Below, one piece after another: positions 34,193 to 46,100 of a stretch of 64,000 nucleotides of DNA. The notes beneath the pieces are model-generated. The model was not told where the DNA came from. It saw only the letters and a list, made by a program, of their open reading frames with translations, and made no database searches. The translations under genes were made by a program, and so were the position numbers. The number at the start of each line of letters is the position of its first letter. The stretch's first letter is position 1. The stretch comes from Corythucha ciliata (Eukaryota; Arthropoda; Insecta; Hemiptera; Tingidae), in contig CM075941.1 of the NCBI GenBank assembly GCA_038030265.1, positions 37,510,164-37,574,163 of the forward strand, in the 5' to 3' direction.

Positions 34193-37100
34193 CTGTTGAG
34201 AAAAACTTATTGATGAAATAAAATTCGAATGAAATAAAACAAAATAAAATATTAAAATTACACCACTCAAGGTTCGATTGCAGTTTTATTGTGGATTCAA
34301 AAATAGAGTTTTTCACTTACATACAACACGCGACTTTTTCCACTCACAACTTTGCTGTGTGCTCACTATTATTATGAACTGTGCTGCTTAGGCAGATGTT
34401 AGTGTGAGGTCAGAAAAGAATATTCTAACGCTTAATTTCCTATTTCATAGCCATCACTCGGTGATTTTTGGAGTCGGAAATGACAGAAGAGTCAGTGTAC
34501 AAGGCAAAATGACTGGGTTTACGATCGACAATTCTTCTTCTGAGTCCAAATTGGCAGTTTCGACGTGGTGTTACAATTTTGTGGAATGAAATATAGACGT
34601 TCCTTTCCGGAATGATCGTGGTCGGAAAAATCACTTTTTGGAGTGATGAATTGATGATTGACGCTCGCTCACATAGGGCTGAATGTTCGGTATCCATAAA
34701 GTGAGAAGGTGGGGCCAAAAGAGACAGTTTCGAAGTTTCCCAGTTTGTGGGGTGGGGGGGTACATCCATATTTCTAGTGGCCAGGGTGCGCATGAGCTGA
34801 TTCCCAGATCAGCTATAAAGACAATTTCATATATCCATCTTTCTCAACGGCAATTATTTGAAGCTCCTGGATTGTCTTAAGTGCATAGGTTCTCGCGATA
34901 AAAGCGCCACTTGTGATAGCTTTCTTGTCATTTGAATTAGTGTCCTTTTGCCCACCTAACTCTAAGATGGGCGGGTCACAAGGGCGCTCTTGGGACCGGC
35001 TGGAAAAAAAAGCCCCCGAAACTTGCAACTTCTTCGAAATTAAGACCCAAAGCTTGTAATTTTGCTGAAATTGAAACATGAAACTTGCACTTTTCAGTGA
35101 AATCAAGACCCAAAAAACGGATTTTCGAGAATAAAGATCGGAACTCGCATTGTCGTGGAGAATCGACCAGGGAACTTCCATAGTGTCCATATTGCGGATA
35201 TATTCAGCCAGGAATTCACTGATATTTAGCTATAGCGGGGCCTGCTGGACCGCAGGCCACGGCTACTAGAAAAAACGCCCTGGAACTTCTGATTTCACTG
35301 AAATTGAAACCAGAAACTTGCAATCCAAAATAAAACCTTGGTTTTGGCGTTTTAAAATCACAATGTCGCTGGATATTTTTACTCTTGCATAACCAAACGT
35401 TGCAGCTTTGGCGCCTTCAAAACCATATTTCACGAATTTTTGTTGTTTCGTACCCCAATTTAGCTGATTTCTATGCTTTCTAACCCCAAATTTCGGGGAA
35501 TTGCCCCTTTAAAAACAAATTTTAGGGTTTCACTCTTTCAGAACCCAATTTCATTGACTTTGCTCTTTGAAACCCAAATTTTGGAGATTCGCCTCCATCA
35601 AGAACCAAATTTCGTGGCTAAAATATGTTTCGCGGTTTCGGTACGCAAAAACCAAAATTGACAGTAAACAAATTTCGTAATTCTGGCTTGTAGGAACCAC
35701 AATTTTGCTGGATATTTTCCAAAACCAAATGTTTCAAAGTTGGCACTACCAAAACTAAATTTCATCGGTTTTTGTTTATTCGCCGGTTTTCACGCTTTCA
35801 AACCCCAAATTTCGTGTTTTTTTGCTCTTACTTAATACAGTTCGGCAGGTTTGGAAATTCATAAAATTAATTTGGTTCTTTCGTCACTTTAAAAATCCCG
35901 GATTTGGCCTATTCAAAACGCAAATTTCGTCATTTTGGGTCTTACAAATCTCAAGTTTCGCGGATTTTCACTCTTTCAAAACCTAATTTGGCTAGTTTAA
36001 ACCACGATTTCACTGATGTTGGCTATTTCACAAGCCAAATTTTGTGGGTTTGGGACTTTCTGGAATCCACAGGTGCGCAATTTTGGCCAATTCGAAAAAC
36101 TAACAGAAAAAACAAATTTCATTATTTTGGCTGTTTCAACCCCAGTTTTACCAAGGATTTGAGCTCTTTCATAACCAATACCGCGAATTTTGCTTCTTCT
36201 TAACTAAATTTCACGAATTTTCCTTACTTCAAACCCTAATTTTGCCTGTTTTAACGCAAAAGCCAAATTCTGTGGTCTTGAATATTTCTAGAATATGTTT
36301 CGCTAGTTCTTAATACAAATGAGGCTCTATCAAAATGAAAACTCACGGATTTCGCTCGTTCAAAAATTATAATTTCATCGTTTTGTTTCTTTCAAAGTTT
36401 CAAACCCCAGTTTCATGGATTTTCATTCTCTAATATTGTTAATATTACCGTTTAGTCCTAGGGTTTGTAGATAATGCATGCATAGAGTTGTAGCCAACAC
36501 ATAGCGTTGTACAACTGAAGCTTGTTGTACTTCCATACGCTAAGGATGGTGCGCCGCCGAAACCGATTTGTTTTCGACCCACCTCTACGAGGGAAGACTG
36601 ACGACGCAGTCACCTACGGCTATAATTCTATGCATGGATTTCCATACTTTCAAAATCTAACCCTGACAGGTACCTTCTACGTCTGGGAGACGTAGAATAA
36701 AAAAAAAAACAACTGTCATTCTTTTCATAAGAGTGGGGAAGGGTTGACACTCAAGGAATGCCTTCCTCGCTTAGTTTGCTACCAGGAAGGGCAGTGACAA
36801 AATCTCCAAAAAGCTTCGAAAATGAGTCACAAACGTTTTTGTAAAATGTTATACGTCTCTGAGACTCCAGAGGTTCTTCTAACGTACATTTTTTTTGGAG
36901 TCCATCCAGTTCTTTACATGGCATTGTCTCTATGAATGGAATTAGCACCAAAATAATGTTTCAAGTAAACATTGTGAGCTGTTGTATTAGTCCTCATGTT
37001 TCAGTGAAGTGATTAGTGGGGGGGGGGGGGTCCGGGCACCGATGGAATTCTGACATTTCCTAATCGACTATTATTAGAAAAATGGAATTTTCATTTTTGC

Positions 37101-40100
37101 TTCTATATTTTGAAAATAAATTGATGGATAGGTTGACCAAATACTAAAAGTGCCGTTTTTGTGGGTAGCAAAACATGTGCTCCACAAAGAAGAAACGACT
37201 GTGGACGAATGATGACCTCGTGGATGAAATGGAGCGTCCTTTGTCAGACGTTGATGATGACTTTTCTCTCTCATCGTTGTAATTCGTTGCGATTCGTTTT
37301 TACGATGACAGAATACCTACCTAGTCATCCCAAATAAGATGAAAGAAATAAAAGTCCTTTACAAATGCGATGTAATTGTGGTTTCTCTCTTTTTCCCGCC
37401 TAAAATTCCAAATCTTGAACTACTTGAGGGTAAATAATTAATTCTGAATTGGAAAAAAGGCAAGAAAGGACTAGTTTATCCCAGTCACACAAAAAAATGA
37501 ATTGGAAACTGAAGAGTACTTACATACAAGCGCTCAATTTGAATATACGTCTTAGAGACGTATAGGGTTCGTTAAGCGTTAAAAACTCAGGGGTACCTGT
37601 CAGGGCTAATTTCGCTACTTTAAGTACATTCAATCACCGGGATCCTGGGGGTCCTACCAGAAACGTCAAATTGATCTTGTGGGTGGACCGCCTTTGATTG
37701 AATGACTGTGCTTTTGGCTGTGGAGATGGTCAGCCCAATAATCCAAGTGCTCTGTATCCAAAAGGTTCAGAACAGAAATATTGCCCTGGATGTGAAGTTT
37801 TCCGCTAATTTCACTTCACAATGGGGTATTTCTTTTCAATTTTGCCTTCAATGTTGCGTTTCTCGTGAATTAATCGTAAACTATATAGCCGTTCACGTCC
37901 TAAACTGACCATTTGCTCCCCGAGAATAGTCAAGTGACTATAAACGCCTTGAAAATAGCAAAAATGACTCTATACTCCATTAAAATGGCGTTGAAAATGG
38001 AAAAGATGTCCACTCGAGATCCAAAAATGGCAAAACTGATCATTCACGATTCGTTCCCCCAAAACATCCAAACTGGCTATTCTCTCCTTAAAAACAGCAA
38101 ACTAGCAGTTTTTAAGTCGATTCGAGGCTTGAAAATGGCATGATCCACCCCCAAAAATTGGCAAACTATGCCCCTTGGCACTTTAGAAATGACTTGACGA
38201 ACAATTCTTGCCTTAAAAATGGCAAATCTTATTGTTTGCAACATTTAATTACCTGATATTTACCCAATAATAGTGGCAAAAGGCAATCCTAAAAATGGCA
38301 AGTTGGTATAAGCCCAAAAAATAGTCGAACTGACCATTCACTCACCTTAAATGATGGTTTGTTTTTTCGCGCTCTATATGAACTATCAACTTACGGTTTT
38401 TGTTCCCGCACCGAACAGGGCCGAAACTACCTTAGGAGTGGACCCCGAGCTTTTCTCAAGCCCCCTCCTCTTGAGACACCAATCCCCTTCCCCTTGGCGA
38501 ACAAAGAAGTTCTTTCACGTCTTTCATAAATAGCCGCAAGCTTCACAAATTTCACCATGAACAAGATATTTTACTTAATTTAAGAAGGGTTTTCTTGAAT
38601 TTTCGTCTGGACTTAAAGCTATGTCTCCACTAGTGCGCCTTCGTGTTCCTCTTTCAATTCAACAAGACTTTTCAACTTTCGCTTCAACTTTCAACAACGC
38701 ATGCGTCTAACATAAGCTATGCACGCAATTCAGACGCATGCCTCTGAAGCACGCGAAAAGGCACAAGTGGAGACATAGCTTTACATCGTAAAACTGCGAA
38801 TCGGTGCGTTTTCCCGAGTCTAGCCTCGAAAGAGCGCTTTTTCTAAATTTTAACCACACGGACGTGCGTTTTTCCTCGATTTTAGGCGCAAATATGCAAC
38901 TTTTCTCAATTTGACCCGTGAATGGGTGCTACTTCTCAATTTAGCCGCGATTGGAGGTTTTACTCACTTTAAGCCATGTGTTTTTCTCAATTCGACCGTA
39001 AATGAGCATTTTCCCTAAATTTTAGGCTTGGGGGTGGATGCAGAGTGCTATTTTCTAATTTTTGCCGTGAAACGGTTCCCATAAACAGTGCATTTTGATT
39101 TAGCGCATTTTCTTAATTTGGCCAAGATTTAGCATTGCAAAACCTCGTTCGCGGCAGAAAACGAGCTAATTCACAGCTAAATTTGAAGAAAAGAAGAAGC
39201 TAAATCGCAGCTAAAATTGAGACAAAACGCTAATTCGCGGATAAAATTGAGAAAAACTGAGAGAACATTGAGTTTTTCGCCGGTTGTTCCAATTTTAGCA
39301 GTAAAATGCATTGAGGAAGTAACATAAAAAATAAAAATCGCTGAAAACATTTTTTTTCGAAAGAAAATGGCTAAACATGACAAGGAATTGAATATTAGTG
39401 CGTAAATTATTGATTTCAATTTATAGTGAAATAATAAAACTCAACAATTTTTTTTGTTACCTTAAACGGCCGATCCGTGACTCGTGATGTAGTTAAGGCG
39501 TTGTGACCCCGCCCAACCCTCCGTATCACGGCTGTTATCATGTTTTGCCCCTTCTTGTCCCTCCCGTTTATCCTAAGTCCTATTGTTTGAATTGAGGGAA
39601 GCTATTGTGATGGTTATGCGAATGCTGTTATGACGTCATCAGTCTTTCTAGCCTATTTTAAATGGGTCTTGCAACCAAACAGTTTTAAAAATTAATAAAA
39701 AAATATTAGGCCTGATTTTCTTTGAACGGGTCGTGTTTTCATTAGTTTTGGTAACCAAGCTATCACGACGGCATGATTTTGGAAAATGTGTGACTTCCTC
39801 TTTGTGAAAAATTACCATTTTTTCTATGGAAAATCGGCGTTTTCAAGATTATTCGGGGGTTTAATGGCAAAATATTCAGTTTTAATCCTAATCACCCAGT
39901 TTTAAGGATTTTCCGAGTGCAGCCTTTTTTGGAAATTTCAATTTTGCGCTTGTGTGCTCGATGTGCTAAATTGGCTTTATGGAGAGTCCAGCGACATAGG
40001 TTTTTTGAGTGAGTAAAACCCGCGAGTGAGTGCCAGTGCCAATAATCCGCAAGGTTTGGGCTTTGAAAGGGCCCAACCCAAAACATGTTTTTTTAAGGAG

Positions 40101-43100
40101 CGATATCCACGAAATTGCTCTTTGAAATGAGCCTACACATTTTTAAACGGGTGAAATCCATGAAGTTGCCTTCTCAGGGAGCCACCCTCATAAAAAAAGG
40201 TTTTTCCGACGCGTAATATTCGCGAAGTTTTGTTTTTCAAAGATGTGCGATCGTGAGAATGAACGGGCTGTGAGGTGAAGCAAGAAGACTTCATTTCACT
40301 ACGTACATTTCACGATACAGGCTTACAGCTTGTTTATCAATTTCGTATATAAGTTATACATAAGATACATAAGTCCTCTGTTCTTAAAAACTCAAACTCG
40401 ACATCTATTCTTACGCGAATTTCTAAAAACCTGCATGACCCTTCAGTATTATAGTAATTAGTTACCATCAAAGGTCGCTGGAAGTGCGTTTTCATCCAGA
40501 GCTTTGACGATTTTACAGACAGAAATGAGGGCTTCGCTGTCTTGCCCGTTTCCATTATACTGAAATTATGAAAACTTCTTTAATTTAGAGCATTAGTAAT
40601 TAACTGCAAGAAGAAGAGAAAAAAACGCATTGTACTGGTTCTCGCTCCAACGACACACGTGGTGTTGAACCGTGCAGAAGGGTTTGGTCAGGAATAATAT
40701 ACACCGATGTATTCAATGACCCAATTTCGGATATTTTTATCACAATATTTCCTGCCTCGATGTAGGATAGCAGAAATGTTTGAACCCACCCGGGATTCCC
40801 TTTTGATAACTTCACAAGGACCCTTAAAAAATGCGGTGATGGATTTTGATTTTTCCATTAACTTAAGTTAAATGAACTAATATGTTTCCATTACTTGATT
40901 AACTTCCTGGGAACCGCTTCTATGTTGAGCATTTGACAAACGAGCGCGGGTATGTAGGTGACGTGTAGGGCATCCAGGTAAAAAGTGATCAATTTTGAAC
41001 TGCCTAAACAGTTTTGAATGACTGGGTCTTTGTTCTGCCATGCACTCGGGAGCGACAGCACGACGATATAGCTTGGATTAGCGATAATGTCAAGCAGTAC
41101 TGCCCAAGATTCAGTATCGAGACCGTGAGCGTCATCGATGAGAATCACGGTTTTGACGGATATCTAGATATTTTTTAAGGTTAGATAGGTACTTGAGAAG
41201 TTATGATTAACATGAAAAATTTACCAGTTTTAGCGTCCGCTTAAATAAATACAATGGCGTGACGTAGGAAGGTGTTTGATATTTGAATGGAAAAGCGAAA
41301 TTAACGTCAAATATGTCGTTCAAGACGTACAAATATTCATAGTAACGGTCTTTTGCGTAAATTTTAATTAGTGAAGCCATCCTGTCTTTTATAGTTCTGC
41401 CTAAAAGCTGAAAGTAAAGCTTGTATTGCGTTTAATTCTTCAAAACCAGAATCCGCCTCGTATGGTATTTACGTTGGCAAAAAGTTTATGAAGGAGGCAA
41501 ATCCCAAACTTCAGGGTGGAGTGTACCGAAAGCCAAATAGTTTTCCATTGCATCGCGTCCGCCTCCTCAACCAATTCACTTAAAACTCTGGTTTTACCGC
41601 TTCGTGGGTCCCCCATAATAACAAGGCCTTTGAACTTGGATTGATTCTGCAATAACTCTCGGAATTTTTTCAGAATATCAATCCTTCCCAAAATGGGAGG
41701 AATTTTTGAGATATCCAGTCTATATCGTCAAAAGATTAAAAAGGGCATGGTAAGCCATGAAACAGAGTGAATAATATATCATTTTAGACATTACCCGACT
41801 TCTTCGTATCGAAAAATATTACTGACGTGACCGATTCCCTTTAGTTGCTTAGGCGGGAGACGAGTAAAATAAGCCAATGGAAGCCTCGAATTTAAAACAA
41901 CCGAATGATCGCACGATATCATGTTCGTGTAGGCGCACATAAGACGAGCGGCTTTGTTGACGGCTCCACCAATGACCGTGTACTCTTTACGAAATGGATG
42001 ACCGACGACGCCGCAGTAAGTGGTTCCTAAACATTGAGGGGAAAAAAAAATCTTTCGTAGGAGTCAGTAAAATCGATTTTGGAAGTACCGATAGTAACAC
42101 CAATCGATAACGATTTGATTAGTTCTTCATTAGCTAGAGACGAGTGAATTTGATACGCGCATCGGAGACATCTCAACGCTTCGTCCTTCTCTTTAAATCC
42201 TTTCATTCCAAATATCACCAAAAACATGATATCTTTGTCGAATAGACAGACTTTATTTATGAGCCCCAGTTTACTTTTCACAATCCTGTCAAAGTTACGA
42301 GTGAAATAAATATCAGAAGAGGCTCAATTTGTCTAAATTCACCATACTTTGATATGGTACAGTACACCATGTCGGTAAGCTTAACTACACCTGATTCCAA
42401 GGTTGTATTTGGTTTTAGAGTCAAGAACATTATCGTCACTTGTCTCATTTCAGTCAAATATTCGAAACTTGAGTTTGCATCAATCTGGTAAAGTCGTAAA
42501 CATTGAAATCCATTGCTCTGTCGATGTCTTAAAGTAAAATTACTTGTTGCATGACTGGAGCGATAATGAAAGGCCGTAATTCCTCGCTTATGGCTCGAAT
42601 CGCAACACCGAATAAATTTGTCCGAACTATAGGAAAGTGAAAAGATGAACAATGATGAAATAAATTAATTTGTCTATAACACTTCTTACTATTTTCTTCA
42701 AAGCTCATTGAACTTGAGTTAAGGTCAGTTTTTTCAGTTAGCTGCCGCAATGTTTCATTCTTGATGTTGATTTCTAAAGTAAAAACAACAACAGCATTAC
42801 GTGAATCCGTTAACTCACGACTAAACAATTTAATTTCATCTGGTTACCCACTAACTGCCTAGCGTCAAAATCGAACACTTTCCTCTTCATAACGCGCGGA
42901 TCGTACAATATTCGTTTCATCTACGACATTAAACCGTAGAATACACCGGGCAGCTATCGGAAATAACATTATTTGGTGGGAAGATAATGCCTCACTTTAA
43001 CGTATCCTTCGGGAAGAGGTTCAAACGAATAATCCCGAGGGCTGACGAAACGCCAAGCCGAAGGAGCGATGACCGTATCGCCTGATTCTGCCATGCTTTC

Positions 43101-46100
43101 AGCTTTTTTAGCTTCGAGTACCGGGAAACCGTAAATTATGTAACTGCTGTTCATTTCATCACCAACAAGGCTGAAAACAAAATTGCCCGCTGATACGGCA
43201 ATCTTTACTGCAATAGAAATTCATAACGGTCATGAATCTAAGGCACGTCAAATCAACAATTCGGTTTTGAGAACCTTTGAGCATTACACCAACATCTGTT
43301 ATATAAGTTCCGAGAGAGTATTGAATGTGCATTGCGCAGGAGATAGCTTCGTGGACTTTATACGACAGGAATTCGGTCAACCGGACGTGCCACACTGCTA
43401 TAAAGGCATCACCTGGGAGTGGACAAAAGCGCTTGTGAGATTTGAAAATTTACGTGATGGTCCATGGTGGGTTGGTGGGTAATAAAAGTTGCACCCCCCC
43501 CCCCCAAATTGTGCAAATGTGCACTGGAGATGGAAAAAGTGTCGATAATCGTAACAAGCAGAAAGACAGGGGTTCCGGGTCTCTTAAGTGTGTGGTCACA
43601 TTACAACATTCAGGCCTAAATATAATTGAATTCACAAGTTTCAGGGCTAAATATCCACGAAATTGGAAGTTGGCAATTGGTTTTTCTGATGTGCTTGGAC
43701 AGTTTTTACATCTTTGTGGATTTATAGCCAGTTTTTATCCCCCAGCCTCTGAAGGATAAAAAGCGTAAATTCAATGCCGAAATAGAGAAAAGGTCTAATT
43801 CGCGGATAAAAATTGAGAAAAGGTGCTAATTTGCGGCTGAAACTGAGAAAAAGCGTCAATTCAAGGTTTTTGGAGGCAAATTCGGCTAGAATCAAGAAAA
43901 AGCGCAAATTCATTTATGCGAGGAAACCGCCGACTCGCAGGTTATAGAATAACGTGCATTTTGCGGCTAAAGTAGAGAAAAAGCTCTATAATTCGCGGAT
44001 GAAAATAGATAAAAGGCGCCCATTAGCGGCTGAAACTGAGAAAACCTGCTAATTCATAGCTAAAATTGTGGAAAAACTTCAATGCGCCATTTTTCTATTG
44101 GCTATTATTATAAGGAAAAGTTGCTAATTCATAGCTAAAAGTGAAGAAACTGCTAATTCTCAGGCAATATTCTGAAAAACGTAAATTCACGGCTGCGATG
44201 TTTAGAAAAAGCCCTAATTGGCAGATAAAAATTGAGGAAAGGCGCTAATTCGTGGCAGAATCAGAGAAAATTTGCAAACTTGCTGCTAAAAAAAATGTAA
44301 AAACGCTAATTCATGGCTAAAATTAAAAATAATGCTAACTAAGGTTAAAATTTACAACTACTAATTGAATTTAGAAGACCCTTTACACGGACAATTATGG
44401 GATTACTCCCCTCCTCACCGCACTACCATAGTCACAACTATGAATTCGAGGGAGTGGGGATGCTGAAAATAAATAAGTTAATCTTTAAATCAATTACTTA
44501 CAATTTTTTTAACTTGTTGTGAGTACCGAGAAAAAAATTGCTCCCAAGGTGGGCTTTGAACCCTCGACCTCCTGGTTACGCGTCAGGTGCTCCAACCCAC
44601 TGAACTACCCGGGAATCCACCCAGGAGAAATCCCCTCTCGGAACACAAACTGCACCTATCGGGTCAGTGCATGTAATACGTCATTTTTTCTTTATATGTC
44701 CGACTATTAGTGAATTAATTGAATTTAGAAGACCCGGAAAATTGTGGGACACCCCCTTCCCCCCACCCATTCCCTTTTTGCGGGATTGTGGGATTATTCC
44801 CCTCCTTGACTTCTTTATTAAATTCTTTATTTTCAGCCTCCACACTCCCTCGAATTCGCAGTTTTGTGACATGAGTAGTGCGGTGAGGAGGGGTGTAATC
44901 CCATTATTGTCGTAAAAAGCGTCTTCTAAATTTAATTAATTTAATAATTGTCGGACATATAAAGACAAAGTGATTTACAACAACGTACATTCGCGGTAAA
45001 AGAGAGAAAATGCTTTAATTAGCGGAACAAAATCGAGAATAGTCACCAATTGAGAAAAAGCACGAAAGGAACGAACATAGCCAAACCCCACCCACAGGGC
45101 CAGGGTTTCGTAATTTCGTCACATCAGTTGACGTGAATACTCTTATCGAGTTTAAAGGTGCAAAATCCTTGAAGTTGGTATGACTTTCGCGGCAGGTGCG
45201 AACTGCGAAGCTTGGTTTATGAAAGAGTAAAACCGGCGGAATAGCTTTTTTTTCCAAGGGTCCTAATTATAATTTGTTCATGAATTGACCAAATCCACGA
45301 AATCAGGTTCTGTGTCAGTTTGACGAAATTTGGAGTTAAAAAGATCCCAACCCGCGGATTTGCTTTTTTTGGATGAGTCATCCTTGTGAAATTGGATTTT
45401 TTAATGGGCCCAAACCACGTGACTGACGGATTTAGGGAGACAATCTTCCGAAATTGTCTACTTTAGTGAGCAAAAGCACGCAAATTGGGTTTTGTGAGTG
45501 ACAATAATCCTCAAAATTTGGGCTTTGAAAAGGCCAAATCCACGGAATTTTGGGTTTAAGGGGGATAATCCGCTGATTCCAGCCATATACGAAACGAATG
45601 CCATAAAGAAAACGAAGACGAATAACTCGAATGGAGAATCGTCAATCGCACCGCGGAAACTGGCTACTCTGCAGCCTGAAAAACGTATTTTATTCCTTTC
45701 TCCTTGCCTTTGTTATGGGAATGCACAGTCCCATCAGTGACACAGAATTATTATTATTATTTCTCGTCAACTTTTCGCTTTCCCAGGGTTTCCCAAGTTT
45801 GTGGGTGGGTATAGAGGGGAGAGCAATATTGTGAGCCGCCTGGAGTTGAGCCTGGAGTTGACTTTCTTTCTACCATCTCCGACGAAGGAGCTCCCAAATG
45901 ATAGTTTGCCCACGGCAATTTTACTCATTTTACTTCGAGGTCTGTTATGCTTATGCACTACACTTTGGTTCCTTTAGTCTGTGACTTACTAAAACCTGTT
46001 TTGTTAGAAATACTACAAACCTGCGAATTTCAGCAAATCCCCTCCGAAGGAGTAGATTAGGTCCACCATTGCTCCTATGTAACTGTTGAGCATAGCAGTA

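Noticed and set aside
35473..36203. Frames of 62 and 99 codons
   Set aside because: Reading through minisatellite units; residues repeat with the unit period.
44542..44614. Functional tRNA-Thr gene
   Set aside because: G at position 33 and stem mismatches argue against function, so it was called a pseudogene or SINE head.
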